This document shows, piece after piece, positions 49,015 through 59,353 of a stretch of 64,000 bases of DNA. Each line of letters opens with the position of its first letter. Within the stretch, counting starts at the first letter, position 1. The notes under the pieces are model-generated. The model saw only the letters and a program-made list of their open reading frames with translations, was not told the origin of the DNA and made no database searches. Source of the stretch: Gimesia chilikensis (GTDB taxonomy: Bacteria > Planctomycetota > Planctomycetia > Planctomycetales > Planctomycetaceae); contig NZ_VTSR01000007.1 in the NCBI RefSeq assembly GCF_008329715.1, positions 558,001 to 622,000 of the forward strand, read 5' to 3'. The translations under genes and the position numbers were made by a program.

Positions 49015-49377
49015 TTACTCGCCGTCTCTTTTGGCGCGACGCTCAGTCAGACGGGTTGCTTTACCAACGCGATCGCGGAGGTAGTACAGTTTGGCGCGAC
49101 GAACGCGACCGTGCCGTTTGACATCCAGTTTGGCGATTTTGGGAGAGTGCACAGGGAAAATTCGCTCTACACCTTCACCGGCTACGATGCGACGAACGGT
49201 GAAGTTTTCACGGGTTCCGCTGCCGCGACGGGCAATCACAACACCAGTGAAAACCTGGATGCGTTCCTTGTTACCTTCCTTGATACGGGTATGCACGTCG
49301 ACGGTATCGCCGATTTCGAACTCAAGCGGCTCTTCACGAAGGCTTGATTCTTCTACTTTTTTCAATAATTCCTGCAT
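49015..49377 (-). CDS. rplS: 50S ribosomal protein L19
   Basis: 120 aa from the ATG at 49377 (GAGGA upstream); a start 21 nt earlier is in frame but lacks a site. It has [20 protein letters not shown], the conserved [15 protein letters not shown] and [18 protein letters not shown]. It sits at the 30S-50S interface. Last gene of the ffh-rpsP-trmD-rplS operon. Confidence 0.97.
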   Translation of the reverse strand: MQELLKKVEESSLREEPLEFEIGDTVDVHTRIKEGNKERIQVFTGVVIARRGSGTRENFTVRRIVAGEGVERIFPVHSPKIAKLDVKRHGRVRRAKLYYLRDRVGKATRLTERRAKRDGE

Positions 49378-49450
49378 GACTTCAAGTCCTCTTGGCACGC
49401 CTGACTGACTCTGAATGAGCCCCTGGGAACGTGCTGTTTACATTAAAAAA

Positions 49451-50152
49451 TCAGGTTGAATTTGATTCCGACTCAGTGAGAAGATCATTTCGTCGCTCGC
49501 GAGTTCGCTGCAGACTCTGCTCATGCCGCCAGCGCGCAATCTCCTGATGATTTCCACTTAATAATACTTCCGGAACTTCCATTCCACGAAAGTTTTGAGG
49601 CCGCGTGTACTGCGGATATTCGAGCAGTCCCGATTCCGAAAAGGAATCATACTTGGCACTGCTCTCGTCTCCGAGTACTCCGGGTATGAGCCGGATCACA
49701 GTCTCGATAATCAACATGGCCGGGACTTCCCCTCCGTTGGTGATGAAGTCGCCTGCCGAAATTTCCATTGGCTCCAGACCAATGCGGATCCGTTCGTCGA
49801 ACCCCTCGTATCTTCCACACAATAAGGTGAGCTGCCGTTCCTGGGATAACTCCTGGGCCAGTTTCTGATTCAGTGTTTTCCCCTGGGGGGTCAACATGAT
49901 CAGCTTACCGGGTTCCGGAACCACCTGTTGAACATGCTCGACACATTGATAGACCGTGTCACAGCCTATCAGCATCCCTGGTCCACCGCCGTAAGGGCGA
50001 TCATCTACCGAGGCATGCTTGTCTGTTGCCCAGTCCCTGAAATTCCAACGCTGAATTTCGACCAGTTGATTTTGAATCGCCCGCTTGAGCAACCCCTGCT
50101 CAAGATAGCTGTCAAACAGTTCGGGAAACAAAGTCAGAATATCAAATCGCAT
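49451..50152 (-). CDS. trmD: tRNA (guanine37-N1)-methyltransferase
   Basis: 233 aa from the ATG at 50152 ([13 protein letters not shown]); a GTG three codons earlier is an alternative. The SPOUT knot motifs are present: [13 protein letters not shown] and [16 protein letters not shown]. It adds the methyl group at G37 of tRNAs that read CNN codons and prevents frameshifting. Operon position between rpsP and rplS is the standard one. Confidence 0.97.
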   Translation of the reverse strand: MRFDILTLFPELFDSYLEQGLLKRAIQNQLVEIQRWNFRDWATDKHASVDDRPYGGGPGMLIGCDTVYQCVEHVQQVVPEPGKLIMLTPQGKTLNQKLAQELSQERQLTLLCGRYEGFDERIRIGLEPMEISAGDFITNGGEVPAMLIIETVIRLIPGVLGDESSAKYDSFSESGLLEYPQYTRPQNFRGMEVPEVLLSGNHQEIARWRHEQSLQRTRERRNDLLTESESNST

Positions 50153-50194
50153 AATGCTCACTCACAGAGCAAAACGTCAGGGCTGACGCAGACC

Positions 50195-50590
50195 TTACTC
50201 TTCTGTCGGGGTTTCTTCAGCAGCGGTCTCTTCTGCAGGTGCTTCAGCTGTTTCAGCTGATTCGCCAGCTTCTGCTTCCGGTTCGGGAGCAGGAGGTTCT
50301 TTGGGAGCCTGCATGGGAGCCGGTGCCGCAGCGGAACCGAATTTGTTTTTCTTGACCTTCTTGATCAGTGTTGCCACATTTTCGGAAGGTTTTGCACCAA
50401 CTGACATCCAGTAGTCAACACGTTCCATGTCGATCGAGACGCGCTGTGCTTTGTCAGCGACGGAAGTGTCATAGGTACCAATTTCTTCGATCGCTTCACC
50501 GTCACGTTGTTTGCGTGAATCCATTACACAAATACGATAGAACGGGCGATGTGTCCGGCCCATTCTTTTCATACGAATTCGAACTGCCAC
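50195..50590 (-). CDS. rpsP: 30S ribosomal protein S16 with long acidic tail
   Basis: 131 aa from a GTG at 50590 that has AAGGAG at 6 nt; an upstream in-frame extension is not supported. The S16 core is AVRIRMKRMGRTHRPFYRIC to VDYWMSVGAKPSENVATLIKK. After about residue 80 a tail of some 45 residues is made almost only of Pro, Ala and Glu. S16 proteins are usually 80-90 aa. The tail probably extends from the ribosome surface; its role is unknown. Confidence 0.96.
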   Translation of the reverse strand: MAVRIRMKRMGRTHRPFYRICVMDSRKQRDGEAIEEIGTYDTSVADKAQRVSIDMERVDYWMSVGAKPSENVATLIKKVKKNKFGSAAAPAPMQAPKEPPAPEPEAEAGESAETAEAPAEETAAEETPTEE

Positions 50591-50665
50591 AAATTTCTCC
50601 TTTAGGATACTAACTCTAAACTTTGGAAGATACAAAAATTGAATTCAATTGAGATCGCCTCTGAA

Positions 50666-52144
50666 TCAGCGATTCTTTTTTCGCTGTTTCTTTTTGGCTT
50701 TTTTGTCTTTTTTTCGTTTCTCACGCAGCTTGTTGATATCACCACCACGCTTGCTGCGTTCTTTTTTCTTGGTCATGCCTCCCATGGGGTCCATCATGCC
50801 CCCGGAAGAGAGCTCGCGCATCGCTTTCATCTTGTCACGCATGCCCATGCCGGCCATTTTCTGCATCATGCCGGCCATGTTGTTGAAATCCTTGACCAGA
50901 CGACTGATATCCGAAGGATCGGAGCCACTTCCCATGGCAATCCGGCGGCGACGGCTGTGATCGATCAGTTCGGGATTTTCCCGTTCTGCGGGAGTCATCG
51001 AACCGATAATCGCATCAATCCGCTTCATTTCCGCACCAGGGTCGACATCCGGATTTGTATCCAGCAGTCCCCCCACTCCGGGAATCATTTTCATGATTTC
51101 CCGCATGGGACCCATTTTGCGGATGGTCGCCATCTGCTTCTGGAAATCAGTCAGGGTAAATTTACCCTGTGCCATTCGGTTCTGGAGGTCGGCCGCTTCT
51201 TCTTCATTAAACTGCTGCTGCGCCTTCTCCACCAGAGAGACGACATCGCCCATACCCAGAATACGTCCTGCCATCCGGTCTGGGTGGAATGTTTCCAGGC
51301 GATCGAGGGCTTCTCCGACACCGATAAACTTGATGGGAACTCCGGTGACTTCCTTCACACTCAGAGCGGCACCACCACGGGTGTCACCATCCAGTTTGGT
51401 CAGAATGACGCCATCCAGTTCCAGCGCTTCGTTGAACGCTTTGGCACTGTTGACTGCGTCCTGACCTGTCATCGCGTCGCAAGCAAAAATGACCTGGTCG
51501 GGCTGGAGCTTACGTTCGATCTGCTCCAGCTCTTTCATCAGATCTTCGTCAATGTGCAGACGACCGGCGGTGTCGAGAATAACCGTATCGACATTCCCGA
51601 GCTTCTTCGCCTGACTGAGACCATTCTGACAGACTTTGACGGCGTTGTTTCCGTCCGGAGCCTCTGCATGAACCGGCACTTCTACCTGACCGGCAATGAC
51701 TTTCAACTGTTCAATCGCCGCAGGACGCTGCAAGTCGGCAGCGACAAGCATTGGCTTACGTCCCTGCTCTTTCAGCAGGCGGGCCAGCTTACCACAGGTT
51801 GTGGTTTTACCACTCCCCTGCAGACCACACATCATAATGACGGTGATACCTGACTTTTTGAATTCGAAACCGGGTTCGACCGGGCCCATCAGGTTGATCA
51901 GTTCCTGGTGGACGATCCCGATGATCTGCTCATCAGGGCGAACGGCTTTCAGAACTTTTTCACCAACTGCCTGCTCGGTCACCCGATCAATAAAGCTGGT
52001 GGCTATTTCATAATTAACGTCTGCTTCCAGCAACGCCTGTCTGACCTGGCGCAACCCGTCCCTGATATTGCCTTCGGTGAGCTTTCCACCCCGGGCAAGA
52101 CCGGTGAGTGCATCTTTCAGATTGGCAGTTAATCCTTCAAACAC
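50666..52144 (-). CDS. ffh: Signal recognition particle protein Ffh (SRP54)
   Basis: 492 aa, GTG start. It has the N-domain helices, the GTPase motifs [40 protein letters not shown], and the methionine-rich M domain ([20 protein letters not shown]). The C-terminus is a very basic Lys/Arg tail. It binds signal sequences and 4.5S RNA and delivers nascent membrane proteins to FtsY. First gene of the conserved four-gene operon. Confidence 0.98.
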   Translation of the reverse strand: MFEGLTANLKDALTGLARGGKLTEGNIRDGLRQVRQALLEADVNYEIATSFIDRVTEQAVGEKVLKAVRPDEQIIGIVHQELINLMGPVEPGFEFKKSGITVIMMCGLQGSGKTTTCGKLARLLKEQGRKPMLVAADLQRPAAIEQLKVIAGQVEVPVHAEAPDGNNAVKVCQNGLSQAKKLGNVDTVILDTAGRLHIDEDLMKELEQIERKLQPDQVIFACDAMTGQDAVNSAKAFNEALELDGVILTKLDGDTRGGAALSVKEVTGVPIKFIGVGEALDRLETFHPDRMAGRILGMGDVVSLVEKAQQQFNEEEAADLQNRMAQGKFTLTDFQKQMATIRKMGPMREIMKMIPGVGGLLDTNPDVDPGAEMKRIDAIIGSMTPAERENPELIDHSRRRRIAMGSGSDPSDISRLVKDFNNMAGMMQKMAGMGMRDKMKAMRELSSGGMMDPMGGMTKKKERSKRGGDINKLREKRKKDKKAKKKQRKKNR

Positions 52145-52770
52145 TTTAGATAACCAGACCGTTAAATGTTAATCGTGGGTGCATTTATCGCCTGGAAAAG
52201 CGATAAAAACAGTGCTTCAAATCAACTCGTTCTCGATGGAAACTGAGCGCCAACACGCAACGTAAGCCAAGCAATAACCGCAGGTTAAAACACGCGGAGA
52301 CTGTCGATTTCGCTGTTGGTATTCATGAAGTTATGATGAGGCAATAACTTGCATCAAGCCGTGGAGTTTAAAAACTGACTGAACAATACACAACGGTTCC
52401 AGCCCACCTTTTTAAAATTCTTACCCCTTTTGGTCCACAGAATTCCTACAATGTTATACACAAGCCACAACATTCTGCAATAATGTCAGCAGGCAGCGAA
52501 CTCTGTGTCAGCCGATTATCTGCCCCTGATGGGGCTGCAGCTGTTTTTTTGGATTTGTTGATCCCGGAAACCTTATAATCAGGCACCAGATCGTGTATGG
52601 TTCGTGATTGCGAAAGACTGCTCCCGCCTTAACTGGCCACCAGTACACAAGAACCGTCCAGCCTGCTATCGTGTCACGTCTTAATGAGTGTGACCACAAT
52701 TCATCACCGGCAAGACCTGGTCAAACGATTCTGTCAGAGAACTATCCAAGTTGGAACGAAGAAAACGAAA
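52145..52770. other. Intergenic region between ffh and leuC
   Basis: 626 bp between divergent operons. No gene is seen. At 52520-52550 a short stem GCCCC-tgat-GGGGC lies about 10 nt before a run of T, which is too weak to call a terminator. No T-box or leucine-codon-rich leader peptide was recognised for leuC. Confidence 0.45.
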
Positions 52771-54192
52771 ATGAGTAACACACAAAACCTGTTTAACAAA
52801 GTCTGGGATTTACACGCTGTCAAAACTCTGGAATCCGGTCAGGATCAGCTGCTGATCGGCCTGCACCTGATTCATGAAGTGACCAGTCCTCAAGCTTTCG
52901 AAATGTTACGTGATCGCGGTCTTAAAGTTCTGTTCCCCGAACGGACTATTGCCACAGTCGACCACATCGTCCCTACTGAGAATCAGGCACGCCCCTTCGA
53001 AGACAACCTGGCAGAACAGATGATGTCCGCGATCGAGAAGAACTGTGCGGAATTCGGCGTTACGCTGCTGGACGTCTCCGATAACCGTCAGGGTATTGTG
53101 CACGTCGTTGGCCCGGAACAGGGACTGACACAACCCGGCATGACAATTGTCTGTGGTGACAGCCATACGAGTACTCACGGCGCTTTTGGTTCGATTGCAC
53201 TGGGAATCGGAACCAGCCAGGTTGCCCATGTGCTGGCCACCCAGACCATGGCACTGGGACGTCCTAAAGTCCGTCAGGTCAAAGTGAACGGCGAACTTGG
53301 ACCAGGCGTAACCGCAAAGGATGTAACCCTTTACATCATCCGCAAACTGGGCGTTCAAGGTGGTGTTGGATACGCTTATGAATATGCCGGCGACGTCTTC
53401 GACCGGATGACGATGGAAGAGCGGATGACGGTCTGCAACATGAGCATCGAGGGTGGTGCCCGCTGTGGATACATCAATCCCGACCAGACCACTGTCGACT
53501 ACCTCCGGGGACGTCCGCATGCTCCTCAGGGAGAAGCCTTCGATAAAGCAGCCGAATGGTGGCTCAGTCTGGCCTCTGGTCCTGACGCCGAGTTTGATGA
53601 TGTTGTTGAATTCGATGCAGCTGATATCGAACCTACCGTGACCTGGGGGATCACCCCCGCCCAATCCGTCGGCGTTTCTGAGTCACTGCCCGCTGTCTCC
53701 AGCTATCCTGCAGACGAGCAGACACTGATCAAAGAAGCCTATCGTTACATGGAACTCGAAGAGAACCAGCCGATCAAAGGCCAGAAGATCGACGTCGCTT
53801 TCATCGGCTCATGTACCAACTCGCGAATTTCCGACCTGCGTGAAGCAGCGAAAGTCGTCGAGGGACGGCATGTGGCTGAACACGTTAAAGCCCTCGTTGT
53901 TCCCGGCTCTCAGCTGGTTCGTAAACAGGCCATCGAAGAAGGGCTGGATAAAATCTTCATCGAAGCTGGCTTTGAATGGCGCGAAGCCGGTTGCTCCATG
54001 TGTCTGGCCATGAACCCGGACAAACTGGTGGGCAACCAGCTGTGTGCTTCTTCCAGCAACCGTAATTTCAAAGGACGACAGGGGAGCCCCACAGGCCGTA
54101 CCCTGCTGATGAGCCCAACCATGGTTGCCGCTGCTGCCGTCAGTGGCTGCGTCACCGATGTCCGCGAACTGTCAGGTGCTGCTACCGCGTAA
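52771..54192 (+). CDS. leuC: 3-isopropylmalate dehydratase, large subunit
   Basis: 473 aa from the ATG at 52771 ([20 protein letters not shown]); the frame is open upstream but without a better start. Iron-sulfur ligands are present: C in [17 protein letters not shown] and the CxxC of [33 protein letters not shown] is the aconitase-family signature. With LeuD it isomerises 2- to 3-isopropylmalate in leucine synthesis. leuD follows after 73 nt. Confidence 0.97.
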   Translation: MSNTQNLFNKVWDLHAVKTLESGQDQLLIGLHLIHEVTSPQAFEMLRDRGLKVLFPERTIATVDHIVPTENQARPFEDNLAEQMMSAIEKNCAEFGVTLLDVSDNRQGIVHVVGPEQGLTQPGMTIVCGDSHTSTHGAFGSIALGIGTSQVAHVLATQTMALGRPKVRQVKVNGELGPGVTAKDVTLYIIRKLGVQGGVGYAYEYAGDVFDRMTMEERMTVCNMSIEGGARCGYINPDQTTVDYLRGRPHAPQGEAFDKAAEWWLSLASGPDAEFDDVVEFDAADIEPTVTWGITPAQSVGVSESLPAVSSYPADEQTLIKEAYRYMELEENQPIKGQKIDVAFIGSCTNSRISDLREAAKVVEGRHVAEHVKALVVPGSQLVRKQAIEEGLDKIFIEAGFEWREAGCSMCLAMNPDKLVGNQLCASSSNRNFKGRQGSPTGRTLLMSPTMVAAAAVSGCVTDVRELSGAATA

Positions 54193-54265
54193 TCCGTCAC
54201 GCTCACAGGACCGTCCAACCTTACGAACAGCCAATTCCATTTAAGATATATTTGAAGACCGAATC

Positions 54266-54856
54266 ATGACTAAAATTGAATCCGTAACCGGAACAGGTAT
54301 CCCTCTGCTGCTGGATGACATCGATACAGACCGCATCATTCCCGCCCGTTTTTTGCGGTGCGTGACCTTTGAAGGTCTGGGAGAACATGCATTCGAAGAT
54401 GATCGCCTGCAGGACCCCGATCATCCGTTCGATAAACCCCAATACCAGAACGCGTCCATCCTGATCGGCGGGCGTAATTTCGGCTGTGGCTCTTCGCGTG
54501 AACACGCCCCTCAGTCATTGATCCGCTGGGGAATCCAGGCGATTATCGCTGAGTCCTATGCAGAAATTTTCTTCGGAAACTGCACCTCACTGGGTGTGCC
54601 CGCCGTCTGTGCTTCGCGTAAAGCGCTGGAACAACTGGATCAGGCTGTGAAAGCCAATCCCGACCAGGAAATCACTGTCGACCTGCTGACGATGAAAGTT
54701 CGCTGTGGCGATCAGGAGTTCGATTGTACGCTGCCTGATAACGCACGTTCCGCCTTAACCACAGGTACCTACGACTTCCTGGCACAGCTGCTCAAGAGTA
54801 CTGACGAGATCAAAGACCGGGCCGCTGATGTGCCTTACTTTACTTCGTTTGCCTGA
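54266..54856 (+). CDS. leuD: 3-isopropylmalate dehydratase, small subunit
   Basis: 196 aa, the usual size. It has [15 protein letters not shown], the swivelling-domain [18 protein letters not shown] and [13 protein letters not shown]. It completes the active site of LeuC. The ribosome-binding site is weak (GAAGA), so translation may depend on leuC. A strong hairpin follows the gene. Confidence 0.97.
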   Translation: MTKIESVTGTGIPLLLDDIDTDRIIPARFLRCVTFEGLGEHAFEDDRLQDPDHPFDKPQYQNASILIGGRNFGCGSSREHAPQSLIRWGIQAIIAESYAEIFFGNCTSLGVPAVCASRKALEQLDQAVKANPDQEITVDLLTMKVRCGDQEFDCTLPDNARSALTTGTYDFLAQLLKSTDEIKDRAADVPYFTSFA

Positions 54857-54872
54857 GTCAACGCGTTCAGAT

Positions 54873-54903
54873 CTCCGCCTGTTTCAGAACGGGCGGAGGT
54901 TTC
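54873..54903 (+). terminator. Terminator-like hairpin after leuD
   Basis: An 11-bp stem, CTCCGCCTGTT with AACGGGCGGAG (one G-U pair, loop TCAG), 16 nt after the stop, followed by GTTTCGG. The stem is strong, the T-tract short. Confidence 0.6.
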
Positions 54904-54950
54904 GGTGTCTGTCAGGCAAGCGCACGACTTGACATACCCAAGATGTCCCC

Positions 54951-56054
54951 ATGTCTGAAAAAAAAACGACAAGTAATCGGCGAGACTTTCTGACCGGCCG
55001 CGTCCTGAAACAGGCAGCGGAGCGGGTCGGTAATGATATTGCTGATTACCTGAATGATGCGACGGAAGATTTTGCGGCCCCCTCCGGCGGCTCGACAATC
55101 CGTCTGAGCACACGGGCCATGGCAACTGAGTTTGCGGTTGTCATGAACCCCGGCCCCAGTCAACAGGTGATGCACGCCTCCGATGCTCTGGACCTGATCC
55201 ATGAGCTCGAACATCTGATGACCGTCTACAAGCCCACCAGTGAGATGTCGCGCGTCAATGCTCAGGCCGCGAACGGTGCCGTCTCCATGGATCCGCGACT
55301 GTTTGAAATTCTGGACCGCTCACGCGAAATCTGCGTTGATACGAAAGGTGGCTTCGATCCCTCCTCCGGGCCTTTGATTGCCCTCTGGCGGGAATGTCGC
55401 CTGCAAGGGCGGATTCCTACTGAAAAAGAAATTTCAGACTGCCTGTCCCACACGGGCATCGATCAGTTCGATTTTGACAACCTGGCCCACACCATCCGTT
55501 ATCGCTCGCCCCAAAATGAACTCAACCTGGGAGGCATCGGCAAAGGCTATGCCCTGGACCAGGCAGGACGGTTTCTGCTCGATCAGGAACTGGAAGACTG
55601 GCTCTTCTACGGCGGCTTCAGCAGTATTCTGGCCAGGGGCACACACAATCAACTGCCAGGCTGGCCTGTGGGAATTAAAAACCCACTGTTTACCAGTCAG
55701 CGACTGGGGACGATTCTGCTCAAGGACTGCTCGATGTCGACCAGCGGTTCTTCCGTGCAGCACTTTCGGCATCAAGGGAAGCGTTACGGGCATATTCTCG
55801 ACCCCAGAACCGGCTGGCCGGTCTCAGAATTACTGTCTGTAACGGTTATTGCCCCTGATGCAGCCCTGGCAGACGCACTTTCCACCGCTTTTTACGTAAT
55901 CGGCATCGAAAAGGCTCTGGAGTATTGCGATAATCATACAGAAATCGGTACGATCTTAATTCCCCCGCCTGCGCATGGCAGAAAACTCTCCCCGGTGATT
56001 CGTGGAATCCCCAATGAGTTTCTGTTCCTGGACCGCGACCAATTGTTGTCATAA
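54951..56054 (+). CDS. FAD:protein FMN transferase (ApbE family), Tat-like N-terminus
   Basis: 367 aa. N-terminal NRRDFLTGRV looks like the twin-arginine part of a Tat signal, but the usual hydrophobic stretch after it is short. The ApbE core has RAMATEFAVVMNPG, NLGGIGKGYALDQ, SMSTSGSSVQHF, HILDPRTGWPV and DALSTAFYVIG. It attaches FMN to a Thr in partners such as NqrB/C or RnfG with Mg and FAD. No Nqr or Rnf genes are here. It starts 94 nt after leuD. Confidence 0.88.
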   Translation: MSEKKTTSNRRDFLTGRVLKQAAERVGNDIADYLNDATEDFAAPSGGSTIRLSTRAMATEFAVVMNPGPSQQVMHASDALDLIHELEHLMTVYKPTSEMSRVNAQAANGAVSMDPRLFEILDRSREICVDTKGGFDPSSGPLIALWRECRLQGRIPTEKEISDCLSHTGIDQFDFDNLAHTIRYRSPQNELNLGGIGKGYALDQAGRFLLDQELEDWLFYGGFSSILARGTHNQLPGWPVGIKNPLFTSQRLGTILLKDCSMSTSGSSVQHFRHQGKRYGHILDPRTGWPVSELLSVTVIAPDAALADALSTAFYVIGIEKALEYCDNHTEIGTILIPPPAHGRKLSPVIRGIPNEFLFLDRDQLLS

Positions 56055-56314
56055 CTGTTTGTCGCTATAAGGGAATCTTCAACAGAACAGACTGATTTCC
56101 GGCAATTGTTTTCTCTTCACCAGAGAAACCTGCCTGCCCTGTTCTGATGAATGCTGATCTCAGACAAGACAGCCAATGTCCTGTCGTCTTCAGCGTCGTC
56201 CGCCTGTCAGATTTCAGCACAGATTGTCTCTGCTGATCACACAGCGTCGCGACCACCATTACGGAAACACAAGCCAAACCCATAGAAATCCCCTAAAATC
56301 AAGAGGATTGACGA

Positions 56315-57556
56315 GTGCAAGATTTAAAGAAAATTACAGGGATTGCCATCCTGTTCATCGTTGTCTTACGCCTTTCCATCGGCTGGCAGCTGTTGTACGA
56401 AGGCATGTGGAAAATTGAAACGCTCAGTTCGACCAGGCCCTGGACCGCTGCAGGCTATCTGAATAATGCCAAAGGCCCTTTCCGCGATCAGTTCCGCGAT
56501 ATGACAGGCGACCCCAATGACCTGAACTGGCTGGATGCAGACAAAGTCAAAGCCAAGTGGACTGCCTGGGAACAACGTTTCCTGAACCACTACCCGAACC
56601 TGACCGACGAACAGAAGTCCCGTCTACACCAGATGATCCATGGCAATAAATATTTTGCTGCTAAACTGAGCGCCTTACCGCCTGAAGTCAAAATCGACGG
56701 CAGCCTTGGAAGCGTGGTCAGCTACGATCCTGAACGTCAGTTGCTGCTCATTGATGGTGAAAAGCACATCACACCTCGCGAAAAACAGCGACTGCAGTCG
56801 ATGGTGCCCGTCAAAAAAGGCGCCGATGGTAAACTGACTGGCGGTACCGAACTCGATCGCGAGTTCTACGACGCTGTTGATAAGGCCTATGCTCGCTCCT
56901 CCCGTCTGAGCTACATCGAAAAGATGCAGGCTTCGCTGCGGGGTAACCCCGAACTGGCAGGGGAGATTGATGTCGAACAGGAAGGAACGATCGACGGAAA
57001 ACGGATCGGTAAGATCGAACAGTACCAGATCGCCCTGGATCGCTACGAACAGAAACTGGCCAAGGCGGACCAGGACTACAAAGTCGATCATCTCAACAAA
57101 ATCTGGTCTGAAATCCAGCAGATGAAAGGCGAACTGGTCAACCCGATTCGCGCCATGGAAGACGAAATGGAATCGGAAGCCCGGGAACTTCTGACTGCCG
57201 AGCAACTCGCAGCCGGACCGGTTCCACCAGAAAACACGCAAATTCATCGGGTCAACATGATGACCATCGCCAGCTTAACGGTTCTGGGCATCCTGTTGTT
57301 GATTGGACTGGGCACCCGCATCGCAGCCATCGCGGCAGCCGGCATGCTGCTTTCCTTCTATCTGGTAATGCCTCCCTGGCCGGGAGTTCCTGAAGCACCA
57401 GGTCCGGAACACAGCTTCATCGTCAACAAAAACCTGATCGAAGTCCTTGCCCTTTTGGCGATCGCTGCACTGCCGACAGGATCATGGTTTGGTATTGATG
57501 GACTGTTTTACCGATTTTTCCAGAAACGGAAAAAAACAGCGAATAAAGCCAGCTAA
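56315..57556 (+). CDS. DoxX-like membrane protein with a large soluble insertion
   Basis: 413 aa, GTG start with AGAGGA at 7 nt. The first membrane segment (ITGIAILFIVVLRLSIGWQL) is followed by LLYEGMWKIE, a DoxX-type motif. Then about 270 residues (roughly 35-300) are soluble and largely helical (KIEQYQIALDRYEQKLAKAD), and at least two more segments follow at the end (MMTIASLTVLGILLLIGLGT, IEVLALLAIAALPTGSWFG). Ordinary DoxX proteins are about 130-150 aa with four segments, so this one has been split by an insertion, probably facing the periplasm. Function unknown. Confidence 0.75.
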   Translation: MQDLKKITGIAILFIVVLRLSIGWQLLYEGMWKIETLSSTRPWTAAGYLNNAKGPFRDQFRDMTGDPNDLNWLDADKVKAKWTAWEQRFLNHYPNLTDEQKSRLHQMIHGNKYFAAKLSALPPEVKIDGSLGSVVSYDPERQLLLIDGEKHITPREKQRLQSMVPVKKGADGKLTGGTELDREFYDAVDKAYARSSRLSYIEKMQASLRGNPELAGEIDVEQEGTIDGKRIGKIEQYQIALDRYEQKLAKADQDYKVDHLNKIWSEIQQMKGELVNPIRAMEDEMESEARELLTAEQLAAGPVPPENTQIHRVNMMTIASLTVLGILLLIGLGTRIAAIAAAGMLLSFYLVMPPWPGVPEAPGPEHSFIVNKNLIEVLALLAIAALPTGSWFGIDGLFYRFFQKRKKTANKAS

Positions 57557-57688
57557 ATCGGTACCAAGTAACGTAATAAGCAAAGGTACAGCTTACAAAC
57601 GCCTTGTTTCCCACCTATAATAACCACTAAACCTTAAATTTCCTCCAATAAGGTAACACTTACGCGTTGCGTACCAGGGAGAACTAAT

Positions 57689-59236
57689 ATGAATTTGACA
57701 CCTGAACAGGAACAAATCGGAAAAGACAACTTCAACGAAGCTGTCTCGTTTACTCGACGTGATTTCATCACGACCGCTGCTGCAGCGACAACTGGCCTGG
57801 GAGCCGCCTACTTCGGCTATGAGAAGCTCAAAGGTAAGCCGGTAAAAGTTGGTTTTATCGGCACCGGTGATGAAGGCAGCGTGCTTATCACACAACACCC
57901 GCCCGAATACATGGAGATCGTGGCGATTGCCGATCTGCGGCCTTCCAACCGCAAGAAAGCAATGCACGGTCACGGCAACGAACACCGCGTCGGCCTGATC
58001 AACAAACTGGGTGATGAAAAAGCAGCCAAAATCAAACAGTTTGATGACCATAAAAAACTGATCGCAGCCAAGGACCAGTTGGGTCTGGAAGCCGTTGTTA
58101 TCGCTGTTCCTTTGAGTCAGCATGCTCCGATCGCCATGGCAGCTCTGGATGCAGGACTGCATGTGCTCTCAGAAAAACTGATGGCTCACAACATCACCGA
58201 GTGTAAAGAGCTTATCAAAAAAGCCCGCGAGAAAAACCTGCTGCTGGCTGTAGGTCACCAGCGTCATTACAGCGTTCTGTACGATAACGCCAACCAGCTG
58301 GTCAAAACCGGTCTGCTGGGTGATATTCGTCACATCCGCGCTCAATGGCACCGCAACAACAGCTTCCCCGGTCGTGACAGCTGGCGGAAAGGTGTCCCCA
58401 AAGAGGACAAAGCAGCCCTGGAGAAAGTAGTCCAGGAATACGGCTACGATAACATGGACGAACTCATCAACTGGCGTCTGTACAACAAAACCGGTGGTGG
58501 TCTGATGGCAGAGCTGGGTAGTCACCAACTGGATGCCTGCAGTATTTTCCTGGGTAAAGTTCATCCGCTGGCCGTTCAGGGTTACGGCGGGAAAAACTTC
58601 TACGGTGTCAAAGGCATCGGATCCAAGGACAAACAGGAAGATGATCGCGAGATCGACGATCACGTCTACGTGACCTTCGAATTCCCAGGTCCTCACTACG
58701 ATCCGGAAACGAATCCGCGTGACATCTGCATCGTGACTTATTCCTCGATCAACACCAACCGCTGGGAACCTTACGGTGAAACCGTCCTCGGTAGCCGGGG
58801 AACCCTGATCATGAAAACCGAAAAAGAAGCACTGCTCTTCAAAGAAGCCAGTCCTTCTACCGGTGGTGGTGGTCCTGACCAGCGTCTGTGGGTCATCAAG
58901 TCCAGCGATGGAAGTGGCCCGGTTCTGGATGCGTACGAAACGACAGCACCTTCTGCTGCCGCTTCAGACACAACCAAAGCTATGGGCGACAAGATCAGCC
59001 GCGGCTATACAGAAGAGATGGAACACTTCTGCCACTGTATTCGTACCGACAACCACAAAGGTCCTCTCGAAGGCGGCCTGAAGTGTAACGGTACGGTCGC
59101 GATGGCAGATGCGATCATGGCACTCACAGCCAACCTGGCCATGAAACACAAAGTCCGCATCGAGTTCAAACCGGAATGGTTCGATCCCGATAACCCGGCC
59201 ACACCGGAAGCCGACTTTGCAGATAAAACTGCCTGA
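57689..59236 (+). CDS. Tat-exported Gfo/Idh/MocA oxidoreductase
   Basis: 515 aa. N-terminal [20 protein letters not shown] is a Tat signal. The NAD(P)-binding fold begins [38 protein letters not shown] has the conserved Glu-Lys, and [11 protein letters not shown] follows. The C-terminal beta-sheet domain contains [17 protein letters not shown]. Members oxidise or reduce sugars, inositols or related compounds; exported ones are abundant in planctomycetes and may have a tightly bound cofactor. GGGAGA precedes the ATG. A strong terminator follows. Confidence 0.9.
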   Translation: MNLTPEQEQIGKDNFNEAVSFTRRDFITTAAAATTGLGAAYFGYEKLKGKPVKVGFIGTGDEGSVLITQHPPEYMEIVAIADLRPSNRKKAMHGHGNEHRVGLINKLGDEKAAKIKQFDDHKKLIAAKDQLGLEAVVIAVPLSQHAPIAMAALDAGLHVLSEKLMAHNITECKELIKKAREKNLLLAVGHQRHYSVLYDNANQLVKTGLLGDIRHIRAQWHRNNSFPGRDSWRKGVPKEDKAALEKVVQEYGYDNMDELINWRLYNKTGGGLMAELGSHQLDACSIFLGKVHPLAVQGYGGKNFYGVKGIGSKDKQEDDREIDDHVYVTFEFPGPHYDPETNPRDICIVTYSSINTNRWEPYGETVLGSRGTLIMKTEKEALLFKEASPSTGGGGPDQRLWVIKSSDGSGPVLDAYETTAPSAAASDTTKAMGDKISRGYTEEMEHFCHCIRTDNHKGPLEGGLKCNGTVAMADAIMALTANLAMKHKVRIEFKPEWFDPDNPATPEADFADKTA

Positions 59237-59280
59237 GTGCGGTCTATTGAATTCCAACTCGAATTCGACAATGATTCAAC

Positions 59281-59318
59281 AATGCCGAGGAGTCCTTTCC
59301 TCGGCATTGTTTCTTTTT
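59281..59318 (+). terminator. Intrinsic terminator after the Gfo/Idh/MocA gene
   Basis: Perfect 11-bp stem AATGCCGAGGA / TCCTCGGCATT with a 6-nt loop, followed by GTTTCTTTTT. Confidence 0.88.
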
Positions 59319-59353
59319 AAACCGTACTGACTTCTGCTTCAAAGGGGATCCAC

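Noticed and set aside
50639-51853. 404-codon open frame opposite ffh
   Set aside because: Antisense shadow of ffh; His/Phe-rich and without any recognisable motif.
52510-52555. Hairpin plus T-run in the ffh-leuC gap
   Set aside because: The stem is only 5 bp and is about 10 nt away from the T-run, so it is not a believable terminator.
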